A stretch of 64,000 nucleotides of DNA. Source: CAZENU01 sp965222125. Lineage in GTDB: Bacteria; Chloroflexota; Dehalococcoidia; Lucifugimonadales; CAZENU01. A program made the position numbers and the translations under genes. The stretch lies in NCBI GenBank assembly GCA_965222125.1, contig CBDCTC010000004.1, positions 124,001 to 188,000 of the forward strand, written 5' to 3'. Shown one piece after another: positions 8,453-17,204 of this stretch; within the stretch, counting starts at the first letter, position 1; each line of letters begins with the position of its first letter. A model generated the notes under the pieces. That model was given only the letters and a program-made list of their open reading frames with translations, ran no database searches and had not been told where the DNA came from.

Positions 8453-9664
8453 ATGAAGATCACCGACCTGAAGTGCGCCATCATCGGCGGCAACCCCGTC
8501 GTCCGGATCACCACGGACGAGGGGATCGACGGCCTCGGACAGGCGGAGTGGGCCAAGCCGTACCTGAAACCTCACGTCCTCTTCTACCGCGACTACGTCG
8601 TCGGACAGGACCCGACCAACGTCGAGGGCGTCATGCGCAGGATCAGGCGCCTCGGCAGCTTCAAGCCCTGGGGCGCGGCCGTCAGCGCAATCGAGGTCGC
8701 CCTGTGGGACATAGCCGGCAAGGCCGCCGGCGTTCCGGTGTACAAGCTGCTCGGCGGCAAGGTCCGCGACAGCGTGAAGGTCTATAACGGCGGCGTCAGG
8801 TTCCCGCTCGCCGGGCAGTCCCCCGACGACTACGCCGACAACATGCGCAGGATGAAGGAGTCGCCGGAGGGCTTCTCGATCATCAAGATGGGCATCGCCT
8901 TCCACTCCCAGATGGTCGAGCAGGTCCCCGACTTCGCCTACAGCGGCCCCGAGGTCTCAGGCCGGATCGAGGGCGGGGGACCGCTCCTCGTACACGGCGG
9001 ACTGATGACCGAGCGCGGCATGCGCCATGTCGTCGAGTGCGTCGAGGCGATGAAGGATGTGCTGGGAGACGAGATCGGCCTCGCGCTCGACTGCGGGCCG
9101 GGCTTCACCGTGCCCGACGCGATCAGGCTGGCGAAGGCGCTCGAGCCGCTGAACGTCATGTGGCTGGAAGACATGATCACCGGCGACTACACGCCCTACG
9201 TCCTCGCCGATCTGTACCGCGAGGTGACGCGGAGCACGTCGACGCCGATCCACACCGGCGAGCAGATATACCTGAGGCACCACTTCAAGGACCTGTTTGA
9301 GCGCAAGGCGGTCAACGTGATCGGGCCGGACCCGCTGGACGTCGGCGGCCTCGCCGAGATGAAATGGATCGCCGAGTACGCGGATCTGCACGGCATACTG
9401 ATCGCCCCGCACGGCGTCGCCGACGGCCTCATCGGCCTCGCCGCGCACGTGCATCTGGCCGCGACCCTGCCGTCAAACTACATTGCCCTCGAGTACCCGG
9501 TTGCCAACCCCGACTGGTGGCGCGACATCGTCCGCGGCCTCCCGGACCCGATCGTCGAGAACAGCGCCATACGCGTCTGGGACACTCCCGGCCTCGGTAT
9601 TGAGCTCGACGCCGACGCCGCGGCCCCGTACCTGCAAGAAGAGGACGCCGACTTCTTCGACTAA
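8453..9664 (+). CDS. Enolase-superfamily sugar-acid dehydratase (mandelate racemase/galactonate dehydratase-like)
   Basis: The 403-residue protein has the enolase-superfamily order: an N-terminal capping domain, then barrel motifs LALDCGPGF (metal Asp), WLEDMITGDY (metal Glu), HTGEQIYLR (metal Glu), GPDPLDVGGLAEM (Asp) and IAPHGVADG (candidate acid/base His). The usual KxK of the family is reduced to one Lys in SIIKMGIAF, which is atypical. The family dehydrates sugar acids such as galactonate or gluconate. The ATG follows GGGAGG. It lies downstream of the propeller protein with a MITE-like repeat between. Substrate is unknown. Confidence 0.88.
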   Translation: MKITDLKCAIIGGNPVVRITTDEGIDGLGQAEWAKPYLKPHVLFYRDYVVGQDPTNVEGVMRRIRRLGSFKPWGAAVSAIEVALWDIAGKAAGVPVYKLLGGKVRDSVKVYNGGVRFPLAGQSPDDYADNMRRMKESPEGFSIIKMGIAFHSQMVEQVPDFAYSGPEVSGRIEGGGPLLVHGGLMTERGMRHVVECVEAMKDVLGDEIGLALDCGPGFTVPDAIRLAKALEPLNVMWLEDMITGDYTPYVLADLYREVTRSTSTPIHTGEQIYLRHHFKDLFERKAVNVIGPDPLDVGGLAEMKWIAEYADLHGILIAPHGVADGLIGLAAHVHLAATLPSNYIALEYPVANPDWWRDIVRGLPDPIVENSAIRVWDTPGLGIELDADAAAPYLQEEDADFFD

Positions 9665-10018
9665 CCCGCCCCGGTAGGGCTCTCGGGCCGTACGTCCAGG
9701 GAGCCCCCTCTCTCTCGACCAGGCCTCTTGCATAACCGTCATTCCCGCGACACGGAGACGTTTGCACAACCGTCATTCCCGCGAAAGCGGGAATCTAGGG
9801 GTGAGTTGTCCAGCTAAGAAATCTACGTATCTCCACGACATTCGTCTCCCACAAGGGGAGTTGCGCAAAGGTCTCCGGACGCGGGAAGCAACGGCGAGGG
9901 GTGGGGATGGGTTCCCGTCTCCACGGGAACGACGGGCGGAGGCGGCGCACCCACACCGTCATTCCCGCGAGGGAAGTTACGCCAAGGTCTCTCGACAGGA
10001 GCGGGTGAGCGTGACGCG
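9665..10018. repeat. Nested intergenic repeats, family 2
   Basis: This 354-base gap holds at least two nested copies of the family 2 unit. TTGCATAACCGTCATTCCCGCG occurs near 9729, and TTTGCACAACCGTCATTCCCGCG with its inverted partner AAAGCGGGAAT near 9760-9794. GCGCAAAGGTCTCC lies near 9864, the hairpin GGTTCCCGTCTCCACGGGAAC near 9910, CCGTCATTCCCGCGAGG near 9957 and GCCAAGGTCT near 9981. No gene is seen. Confidence 0.75.
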
Positions 10019-11152
10019 CTAGAGCTTCAAAATCCGGGCTGCGTTGCCGCCCAGGACGAGCGCCCGCTCTTCGTCTGTGAAAAAGTCGCAGTGGACGGCG
10101 ATGTGGTCCACCGCCTGCTTATACGTGCACCAGAAGCCGGAGGCGAACGGCATGTCCGACCCCCAGGTGAAGGTCTCAACGCCGGCCTCGCCGCACATCC
10201 GCTTGACGAACTCCTGGCCCTCCGGGTACGGGTACTCGGGCCACTTCGCGGGGTTTTGGAACTCCGCGTAGACGTCCGGGCGCTTGAGGAGAGAGATAAG
10301 CTCGGCGGGTATTCCGAGATCGTGAAAGATGATCGCCGGCACCAGGCCGTGAGTGATCAGGCTTGGTATGTCGGGGTTGGCGTCGGACCAGCGCGTCAGC
10401 TCGTCGAGCCTCTCCGTAAAGGCCTTCTTCCGGTCGCGCTTGCGCGCGTCGAGATACCACCAAACCGGGACGTCCAGTCTCCGTACCAGGTCCCACAGGC
10501 CGGTGAACTTGTCGTCCTGCAGCCGGTCCGCGTACCCGGCCATAGCCAGCGGCTCCACGCTGAAGTAGACCCCCTTGCAGCCGTACTCCCGCACGGCCAT
10601 GTCCACGCGCTCCAGCTCCTCGTCGCGGTCGGCCTCCCACTCGCGAACCTGGGCCAGCGGGGCGAACCTGCCCGGATGCTCTCTGGTCAGCCTGCCGTAG
10701 TACTCGTTGAGGTCACCGTAAACGTGGTCGCTCTGGAGCACTGCCACGTCGACGCCCGCGATGTCCATCTCGGCAACCATTCGCTCGCCCGGCGCGTCCC
10801 ACGTGGTCAGATCAGGCGGGTACGCCTGCATGTAGTAGTCGACTCCGTCCCGGCTGAACTCGACCCTGCCGAACTCGGTCAGCCGGAAGCCGAGGTCGGG
10901 CATCTCGTGGATGTCGTCGGACGGGAAGTCGAGCAGGGTGGCGTCGAGACGGGCGCCGTCGGCCTTCCGCCATATGTCTCGGAAGTCCCTCATGTGGTAC
11001 TGGACGAGCCGCGTATGCACCTGCGGGTCCCAGCCGCGGGACCGCCCCAGGGGCGGGAAGCTGTGGCAGTGGGTGTCCACCACCAGGGCCGAGGCCGAGT
11101 CGACGCGCCTCCATCCGGTGCCGAAGTACCCGGTGGTCGATTCATCGCTCAT
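10019..11152 (-). CDS. Amidohydrolase family 2 (PF04909-type) metal-dependent hydrolase or decarboxylase
   Basis: The 377-residue protein has DTHCHSF near residue 27, where the usual HxH is H-C-H, then a central barrel with VDVAVLQSD, FAPLAQVREWE and YGCKGVYFSVEP. The metal/catalytic Asp is in TWGSDMPFASGFW and the end is GGNAARILKL. These fit the PF04909 amidohydrolases, which include ACMS decarboxylase and related decarboxylases and hydrolases. The ATG is preceded by GGGAGGGAGCAC. It is transcribed away from the next sugar-type gene. Substrate is unknown. Confidence 0.88.
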   Translation of the reverse strand: MSDESTTGYFGTGWRRVDSASALVVDTHCHSFPPLGRSRGWDPQVHTRLVQYHMRDFRDIWRKADGARLDATLLDFPSDDIHEMPDLGFRLTEFGRVEFSRDGVDYYMQAYPPDLTTWDAPGERMVAEMDIAGVDVAVLQSDHVYGDLNEYYGRLTREHPGRFAPLAQVREWEADRDEELERVDMAVREYGCKGVYFSVEPLAMAGYADRLQDDKFTGLWDLVRRLDVPVWWYLDARKRDRKKAFTERLDELTRWSDANPDIPSLITHGLVPAIIFHDLGIPAELISLLKRPDVYAEFQNPAKWPEYPYPEGQEFVKRMCGEAGVETFTWGSDMPFASGFWCTYKQAVDHIAVHCDFFTDEERALVLGGNAARILKL

Positions 11153-11533
11153 GTGCTCCCTCCCGACGAACGATGGCGGCCGATACGTCGCGCCCTGTCA
11201 GACGACGTCGTGCGCCGGCGCTCGCCTCAATTACACCACGACACGGATTCGTTTTCAAAGGTGACGTGGTCTCTTCGGCTGCTCAATTGCCCCGGAGACC
11301 CCGCATTGCCGCTGGTGGCAGAGTTGCCCGCCTTGGTGCCCAGGCCGGCCTGCACGGGACGACTCCTTCAAGAAACAACCCCCGTGGGTGCGTGGTAGAC
11401 TAGCAAGCGTCGTCGGCGCCTCTCAGCGGGGTTGGGCATCCCGCATCGTAAGAATCGTAAGAACCGAGGGGGTCGTCGCGTCACCCACGCTGCGCCGGAA
11501 CGTTGCGCCGAATCGGCCGGAGGACTCTCCAAG
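11153..11533. other. Intergenic stretch between divergent genes
   Basis: These 381 bases lie between divergently transcribed genes and must hold both promoters. I see no RNA gene and no repeat of the window's families. A GGAGGA before 11534 serves as the ribosome-binding site of the next gene. Confidence 0.5.
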
Positions 11534-12403
11534 ATGATAAAACTGGCGTGTAACTCGTTGATCGCGGTCGGGGACGGCCAGTCGATGGACGCCGAGGAGT
11601 TCGTCGAGCTCGCATACGAGTTGAGACTCGACGCCGTCGACTTCCAGCTCGACCGCGGGCTGCGCTCACGCGACCGCGGCTACCTGCTGCGTCTGAAGCG
11701 GGCGTGCCTGAACCGCGGCCTGCCCATAGGCTTCCTCGGCATCGGCAGCGGTTTCATCGGCTCGACCGCGCCGCCGCATCTCGGCGGCGTAGGCGCGCCG
11801 CTGCCGCGTGAGGAGCTGCGCCGGCGCATCGACGAGGCCAAAGCGGCCGTCGACGACGCGGCCTACATGGGAGCGCCGCTGATACGGATCTTCGGCGGCA
11901 GCATCCCGGAGGCCACGGAGAGACGCGACGAGCTCTGGTCGGAGATGATCGCCAGCTACCAGGAGGTCGCCGACTACGCGGCCGGCCGGGGCGTCTTCAT
12001 AGGGCTGCACAACCACCCGCCGGTCGACTCGCCGACCGGCGACGACATACTCCGCATCCTGCGAGACACCGACCGGCCCAACTTCACCTTCATACTGGAC
12101 ACCGGGCGCTGGTACGGCTCCCCAGGAACGGCCCCGATGGGCGAGACGGATCCTGACGTGGACATCTACGAGTACATGGAGCAGACGGCGCCGTACGCGT
12201 CGTACGTCAGGGCGAAAATATACAAGATCGACAGCGGCCGCGAGGAGTGGATTGACTACGGTCGAGTGATGGAGGTGCTCCAGGCCGTCGGCTTCAACGG
12301 AACGATCTCGATCGTCTACGAGGACCAGGGCAACGCCTGCGATCCCCGCGAGGCCATCGCCCTCGCGGTGGCGCACCTAAGGGACGCAATTGCGGGCGCC
12401 TGA
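11534..12403 (+). CDS. Sugar phosphate isomerase/epimerase-like TIM barrel (xylose isomerase-like)
   Basis: The 289-residue protein fits the AP-endonuclease-2/xylose isomerase-like barrel. It has IKLACNSL at the start, APLIRIFGG in the middle, GVFIGLHNHPP (metal-binding His), FTFILDTGRW (metal Asp), VRAKIYKI and a C-terminal ISIVYEDQG (Glu). These enzymes isomerise or epimerise keto-sugars or dehydrate inosose. The ATG at 11534 follows GGAGGACTCTCCAAG; the longer upstream frame lacks family similarity. DUF2203 and dimeric-barrel genes follow on the same strand. Confidence 0.85.
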   Translation: MIKLACNSLIAVGDGQSMDAEEFVELAYELRLDAVDFQLDRGLRSRDRGYLLRLKRACLNRGLPIGFLGIGSGFIGSTAPPHLGGVGAPLPREELRRRIDEAKAAVDDAAYMGAPLIRIFGGSIPEATERRDELWSEMIASYQEVADYAAGRGVFIGLHNHPPVDSPTGDDILRILRDTDRPNFTFILDTGRWYGSPGTAPMGETDPDVDIYEYMEQTAPYASYVRAKIYKIDSGREEWIDYGRVMEVLQAVGFNGTISIVYEDQGNACDPREAIALAVAHLRDAIAGA

Positions 12404-12463
12404 AGGTCGAAGCGCGTCGATGGCCTGCGGCCGAATGGCCGATCCCCATGCGGGGGACGTCGG

Positions 12464-12862
12464 ATGAGCGAGAAGCGCTTCACGCTGGACGAGGCCCGCG
12501 GCCTGGTTCAGTGGCTGCAGGAGACGTTCGACAGCCTGGCGCCGCTGCGCGACCGGATGCTGCGGCTCCACGGCGAGATCGACGAGATGGTCGAGCGCAG
12601 GCGGTCCAACGGGGGTAGCCACCCGGAACAGCGGCTGGACCTGAGCCGTCGCGCCCTGTCCGAGGTCGCGGAGACCCTCTCCGAAGAGCTGCGCCCCGTG
12701 CTGGAGCGCGGGATACTGGTCAGGAGCGTCGACAGGCCGCTGGTCGACTTCCCGTCGACGCGCGAGGGCCGCGAGGTGTACCTGTGCTGGCTCGGCGGCG
12801 AGACGGACATCGAGTTCTGGCACGAGACCGACACCGGTTTCGCCGAACGCCAGGCGCTGTGA
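12464..12862 (+). CDS. DUF2203 family protein
   Basis: The 132-residue protein follows the DUF2203 pattern: an N-terminal FTLDEARGLVQWLQ, a long helical segment with Arg/Glu pairs, then the conserved C-terminal half with VDFPS, GREVYLCW, EIEFWH-like (DIEFWHETD) and GF..R. The family is small, cytosolic and of unknown role. It lies 60 bases after the isomerase-like gene and may be co-transcribed. Confidence 0.88.
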   Translation: MSEKRFTLDEARGLVQWLQETFDSLAPLRDRMLRLHGEIDEMVERRRSNGGSHPEQRLDLSRRALSEVAETLSEELRPVLERGILVRSVDRPLVDFPSTREGREVYLCWLGGETDIEFWHETDTGFAERQAL

Positions 12863-12970
12863 CATGCGCCGTTGGGGCACCGCATTCGTCCCCCTTGCGG
12901 CAGCTTCACTCACCGTCGTCGTAGCGTGTACAATCTCGCAGGCCGCATCGATGGAGCCAAGGAGTAGCGA

Positions 12971-13267
12971 ATGATAGTCGTCCGTCGGACATACACGCCG
13001 CAGCCCGGCGGGGGTGGGCTTGTGGAGCACCTGAGGGAAGTGGGCTGGGCAACCGTGGAGGCCGGCTTTCCTCCGATCGCGATCTACCGGCGGGTGCTCG
13101 GCCCGCACGGGACGCTGGTCACCGAGCAGCGGTGGCCGTCCATCGCGGCGTACGAGGACTCGCGCAAGCGTGTCCGCGCGACGTCCGCGATCACCGACAT
13201 ATTCGGCCGCATCTACCCGCTGCTGGCGTCCACCCACGTCACCGAGATATACGAAGACGTCGACTGA
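12971..13267 (+). CDS. Small dimeric alpha/beta-barrel (NIPSNAP/EthD-like) protein
   Basis: The 98-residue protein starts at an ATG with CCAAGGAGTAGCGA upstream. It has the beta-alpha-beta-beta-alpha-beta pattern of ferredoxin-like dimeric barrels: IVVRRTYTPQ, a helix, AIYRRVLGPHGTLVTEQRWPS, a helix, and a final strand VTEIYED. Such proteins are monooxygenase-like or orphan. No catalytic residue can be assigned. Confidence 0.75.
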   Translation: MIVVRRTYTPQPGGGGLVEHLREVGWATVEAGFPPIAIYRRVLGPHGTLVTEQRWPSIAAYEDSRKRVRATSAITDIFGRIYPLLASTHVTEIYEDVD

Positions 13268-13330
13268 GCGCACGCCCGGCGCGTTCCGCGCCAAGCCCGC
13301 GACAGATCGGCAGGGGCGGGTGCCGCCCGG

Positions 13331-14695
13331 CTAGCGGAACTTGAACGCGTACAGGTCCGCGTCCTTGATGACGAACCGCAGCCGCACCGGCCTGCCAGCC
13401 ATCGCGCTCACGTCGGTCACCCCGTTCCAGGACACCACGCGCTCTATGCTGTCGCCGTACATCGGCGAGCAATCGTCCAGCGTGTGGCCGGGCACGGGAT
13501 AGCCGTCCGGGTCCTGCATCTCGACCCGCACGGAGCCCACCGCTGACGTCGAGAAGTTGATGGTCAGGTTGCTGCGCGCGAACCGGAAGGGGCGCGTGCT
13601 GAACTCGCCGCCCGCGTATCCGGCCTGCACCGACACGAAGCCGTCCGTGCGCAGCACGTACCGCCGGATGCGCATCGAGTCCAGGTGCGAGTGTTCCATG
13701 CCGTAGATTGACAGCTCCTCAGGCGATGTTTGCAGGATGCCGCGCTCGACGTAGATGCCGCGGTCGTGCCAGTTGTTCTTGTCCAGACCCGGCCGGATGA
13801 ACGCCTCCATGAAGCTGCGGTCGAAGTGCAGCCCGTCCCGGCTCGACATGAACACGATGTCGCTGACCCCGGTGCTGTACGTCCAGTCCGGGTCCGGCAC
13901 GCGGTCCACGACGAACCGCGACGGGAACATCAGGTACGTGCCGGGCGCGCGCTCGTACTGGACACAGGCGTTGGTGTACAGGTGCTCGAACGGCGTGTCG
14001 CCCGCGTCGATCAGCTCCAGCGGCGTCCACTCGCGGAAGTCCTTCGACGTCGTCCGCCTGATCCAGCGCACACCGCCCTTGAAGCTGCCCTTGCCGGCGA
14101 CGCCCCGCGTGTATGCGACGTACTCGTTACGCCAGACGTCCCAGAACGCGATGTTGACCGAGTCGAACGGCCCGTCCGTAAGGATCGGCTCGTCCTGTAT
14201 GAGGCGCCACCGGATGCCGTCGGGCGACACGAGCGCCCGAACTACTGCGTTGCCCCGGATGATGGTCTTGTAGCGCTCGTCATCGGGAACGTCGGGATTC
14301 GGATCGCGAAAGGGGACCATGTTGGCGCCCGGGCCCATCCAGACGAGGTTGTTGGCCGTCGAGCCGTTCACCTCGAAGAGTCCCAGGTCCGGCTTCTCCC
14401 AGTGGATTCCGTCCGCGCTCTCGGCGTAGGCCGTATCGTGGCCGCTGCGCCTGAGATGCATCGACGGATCGTGGTCGCACCGGTACCACGCCCGGAACCT
14501 TCCGCCGTCCTCCATGAACCCCGCGCAGCAGGCGCCGGTGTCCCACGGCCGGTCGCTGGCGATCGCGACCTCCCGCCGTTCCGGGCTGTGGAGCCGCCGC
14601 TCAACGCCGCGGCTTTCCTCTATCCAGAAGTCGTCCACGAAGAGCTGCCGGTCCCTGCCGATGTCGGTAACGCTGTCGGAGGTTGTCATCTGCAT
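13331..14695 (-). CDS. Uncharacterised beta-propeller protein, paralogue of the gene at 6740
   Basis: This 454-residue protein shares the opening DRQLFVDDFWIEES, the FRAWYRC and ADGIHWEKPDLGLFEVNG motifs, and the C-terminal VVSWNGVTDVSAMAG plus LRFVIKDADLYAFKFR sandwich with the 6740-8254 protein (VVSWNGDSDLSRLAG; FYLKNSKLYSFQFR). The start is the ATG at 14695, spaced from GAAAGGA; a second ATG lies at 14689. No signal peptide is seen. Two copies of an unassigned glycosidase-like family within 8 kb suggest substrate variants of one catabolic scheme. Confidence 0.85.
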   Translation of the reverse strand: MQMTTSDSVTDIGRDRQLFVDDFWIEESRGVERRLHSPERREVAIASDRPWDTGACCAGFMEDGGRFRAWYRCDHDPSMHLRRSGHDTAYAESADGIHWEKPDLGLFEVNGSTANNLVWMGPGANMVPFRDPNPDVPDDERYKTIIRGNAVVRALVSPDGIRWRLIQDEPILTDGPFDSVNIAFWDVWRNEYVAYTRGVAGKGSFKGGVRWIRRTTSKDFREWTPLELIDAGDTPFEHLYTNACVQYERAPGTYLMFPSRFVVDRVPDPDWTYSTGVSDIVFMSSRDGLHFDRSFMEAFIRPGLDKNNWHDRGIYVERGILQTSPEELSIYGMEHSHLDSMRIRRYVLRTDGFVSVQAGYAGGEFSTRPFRFARSNLTINFSTSAVGSVRVEMQDPDGYPVPGHTLDDCSPMYGDSIERVVSWNGVTDVSAMAGRPVRLRFVIKDADLYAFKFR

Positions 14696-14724
14696 TGGTT
14701 CCTTTCGTGTTGTCGGTAAGCTTG

Positions 14725-15429
14725 TCAGCGCCTCGTCCAGACGCCTTCCCATTGTGCCCACGAGCCACGTTCCGGGGCCTCTCGCGGTATCGTCTCCTCC
14801 GTCGGCGGCACGAGAGCCGTAAAGCACGGCGCCAGCATGCCCTCCAACTCCCCAAGAGCAAGAAAGTGGACTGCCAGGCCCGCCTTCGGGCCCTCATGAT
14901 ACCTTACCGTGAAGTCGCCTTCATCGTTTCGCTCGATTACATCGTGGGCATGGTAGACGTCGGTCGACGCCGAGTTGACGCGAACGAAGAGCAGCCCACC
15001 GTCTCTCAGCAGCGTCGCGGCGTGGGCGAACATAGCCCGCACCGTCGCTTCCGTGCCGTGCTGGAAGACCTGTATGGCGACGATGTAGTCGAACAGCCGC
15101 TCCGGATCGAAGTCCAGAAAGTCGGATTGGACCAACCGGGGCGCCAGACTCGGACGTCCAGCCCGGAGCTGAGCGAGCGCTTCCCCAGACGAGTCGAGCC
15201 CGATGACGTCCAGGCCCGCGTCGACAAGGGGAATGTAGTTTCGCCCGTTGTCGCATCCGACGTATAGTCCCTTGCCGCGCATGATCTCAGGTCGATCGCG
15301 AAGGACGTCCACGATCCGGCCGGCAAACGGAATCGGTGGCTCGTTCCGGTATCGTCCGCGCCTGTACTCGTCGTCCCAGACGGCCCCGCGCTCTCCTGAC
15401 AGCACTGCCGCATGCTCCATATTGTTCAT
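14725..15429 (-). CDS. SAM-dependent methyltransferase, class I
   Basis: The 234-residue protein has the class I fold. Motif I is GLYVGCDNGRN (a variant of GxGxG), then the acidic LDVIGLDSS (motif II), LVQSDFLDF, FDYIVAIQVFQHG (post II) and LLRDGGLLFVRVN (motif III). The EEYRxGxY-like start (WDDEYRRGRY) resembles small-molecule methyltransferases of the thiopurine/tellurite type. Either ATG, 15429 or 15420, could be the start. It follows the gene at 13331 in reverse and is separated by 29 bases, so both may share a transcript. Confidence 0.85.
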   Translation of the reverse strand: MNNMEHAAVLSGERGAVWDDEYRRGRYRNEPPIPFAGRIVDVLRDRPEIMRGKGLYVGCDNGRNYIPLVDAGLDVIGLDSSGEALAQLRAGRPSLAPRLVQSDFLDFDPERLFDYIVAIQVFQHGTEATVRAMFAHAATLLRDGGLLFVRVNSASTDVYHAHDVIERNDEGDFTVRYHEGPKAGLAVHFLALGELEGMLAPCFTALVPPTEETIPREAPERGSWAQWEGVWTRR

Positions 15430-15564
15430 GTAGCGGCGCGGTCGTTTCCCCCGAACGCGCGCCGAGTGTAGTCAACCTGCCTTGGACTACAATGAGTGTA
15501 CACGTCGGACGAATACAGCGACACCGGCCGACGCGGCCCTTGCGAGCTTTGGCGCCGTTGAAGA

Positions 15565-15900
15565 GTGGGAGAGCGGAGCGTGGTCGCTTCAGACACAGTG
15601 ATTTCGACTATGGTCGACCGTATCGTCGAGCGGTTCCGACCTGAGAGTATCCTGGTCTTTGGTTCTCGGGCGCGAGGCACTGCGCACCGATGGAGCGATG
15701 TCGACATTCTCGTCGTCTTGCCAGAGGTTCTGGACAAGCGTCGCGCCGCAATCGACATTCGCAGGCCTCTGGGGGATCTTCCGACAAGTAAAGATGTGGT
15801 GGTGACGACGCCCGAAGAAATCGAGTTGCGAGGGCATGTCGTGGGTAGCGTACTCCATGCCGCGCTCCGAGAGGGAAGGGTCGTCTATGAGCGACCCTGA
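15565..15900 (+). CDS. MNT-type minimal nucleotidyltransferase (possible MntA-like antitoxin)
   Basis: The 111-residue protein has the pol-beta nucleotidyltransferase signature GSRARGTAHRWSDVDILVV (GSxxxGxxxxxSDxDxxV) near residue 29 and little else, as in MNT proteins that pair with HEPN toxins. A HEPN partner is not present downstream; a fragment of another nucleotidyltransferase follows instead. GTG starts are possible at 15565 and 15580. An orphan or relic antitoxin is the most economical reading. Confidence 0.8.
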   Translation: MGERSVVASDTVISTMVDRIVERFRPESILVFGSRARGTAHRWSDVDILVVLPEVLDKRRAAIDIRRPLGDLPTSKDVVVTTPEEIELRGHVVGSVLHAALREGRVVYERP

Positions 15901-15912
15901 CCTCGTCGCTTG

Positions 15913-16188
15913 ATGGTCGCGTGGTATGATCAGCACTTCGGCTATCGGATCGAGCCCTACGGATCGGTCGAGGACGCTATCAAGTCGTGGTCCGCTACAG
16001 CCCCGTGCGTTGGAGTCCGCTATGGGCACGGCAAGGTTACGGTCTACGCGCCGTACGGTCTGGCCGATTTGCTGGGGATGGTTGTCAGGCCAAACAAGGT
16101 CCAGGTCACGAAAAAGGTCTACCTGGAGAAAGCCAAGCGATGGACACGCGGTTGGCCAGACCTGCAGATCGTGGCAATGGTGAGTTGA
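15913..16188 (+). pseudogene. C-terminal remnant of an NTP_transf_6-like (DUF925) nucleotidyltransferase
   Basis: The 91-residue frame reads HFGYRIEPYGSVEDAIKSW, CVGVRY, VYAPYGLADLLGMVVRPNK and W..GWPDLQIV. This matches my recollection of the last half of NTP_transf_6 proteins, which are about 180-190 residues. The catalytic N-terminal half is absent: the preceding 12 bases lead straight back into the MNT gene. I read it as a truncated relic; a short standalone protein cannot be excluded. Confidence 0.6.
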
Positions 16189-16207
16189 CCTGCGCCGATA
16201 CCGTCGC

Positions 16208-17182
16208 TTACGCGCCGCCGGTAACTTCGTCGACGAGGGCTTTGATGTAGCCCATAGCGTAGGCCTCAGAGGCGTACCAAGACCAGCCGGGCGAACCGAT
16301 GCCAATTGACGGCACGTGGTCCGGGATGAACGGCCCGTCGAAGCCGACCTCGTGGTAGGCGCGCATCGCCTCGAGCATGTCCACGTGGCCCTCGTCGATG
16401 AACGTCTCCCGGAACCTCGGGATGGGGCTCGAGACGTTCCGGAAGTGGACGTAGAAGATCTTGCCCTGACCGCCGAACCGCCGGATGGCTCCGATCACGT
16501 CTTCTGGCATCTCCGCCACGGTGCCCTGGCAGAACTCGAGGCCGCTGTAATCGCTGGATACTGTGTCGCATAGACGCTGGAGCGCGTCGTGGCTCCGCAG
16601 GATACGTGGCAGTCCAGCTAGCGGGGAGATGGGCGGATCGTCGGGGTGAACACCGATCCTGACGTCGGCCTGCTCGGCCACCGGCACGACCGCCTTCAAA
16701 AAGTACTCGTAGTTCGACCACATTTCAGCGTCCGAGACCTCGCCGTGCTCAGTCAACGGCGCGTCGCGAACGAGCTCGTAGTCGAAGCTGGAGACTCGAG
16801 AGCCGCCGCGACCGCGTGCGTCTGCTGAGGTACGCCACGCGTAGCCGGTCCTGCTGCGCATCGGCATGAAGTTGTATCCGAGAACCGGAACACCGGCCGC
16901 GCCCATATTGCGTAGCGTCTTGCAGACGTTGTCGATCTGCTGGTCCCGACCCGGTAGGCCAAGCTTGATCTTGTCCATCCACTGCTGCGGCAGGTTCTCG
17001 ATGGCAGTGAGTTTCATCCCCGCGGACTCGACCCTCGTCCGTAGCCGCAGCAGGTCGAGGTACTCCCAGTGGCCCGCATCCTCCGGGAGTCCGCCGCCGA
17101 TGACGTCGGTCGCTCCGAGCTGGGCACCAAACGCCAGCAACTCGTCATTCACGCCGCCGCGCGCGTCGAGACCAAGCTTCAT
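16208..17182 (-). CDS. Mannonate dehydratase-like (UxuA-type) TIM barrel protein
   Basis: The 324-residue protein has the UxuA-type landmarks LGYNFMPM, RIGVHPDDPP, LEFCQGTVAEM, FYVHFRNV and FIDEGHVDM, which in the family contribute the metal-binding Cys and His residues. UxuA dehydrates D-mannonate to KDG; E. coli UxuA is about 394 residues, so this is shorter. The ATG at 17182 has GAGGAG seven bases upstream. It is the last gene of the DUF1800/DUF1501/NHL block, 22 bases after the NHL gene, and probably co-transcribed. Confidence 0.82.
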   Translation of the reverse strand: MKLGLDARGGVNDELLAFGAQLGATDVIGGGLPEDAGHWEYLDLLRLRTRVESAGMKLTAIENLPQQWMDKIKLGLPGRDQQIDNVCKTLRNMGAAGVPVLGYNFMPMRSRTGYAWRTSADARGRGGSRVSSFDYELVRDAPLTEHGEVSDAEMWSNYEYFLKAVVPVAEQADVRIGVHPDDPPISPLAGLPRILRSHDALQRLCDTVSSDYSGLEFCQGTVAEMPEDVIGAIRRFGGQGKIFYVHFRNVSSPIPRFRETFIDEGHVDMLEAMRAYHEVGFDGPFIPDHVPSIGIGSPGWSWYASEAYAMGYIKALVDEVTGGA

Positions 17183-17204
17183 CGAAAACTCCTCATCTGA
17201 GGTC

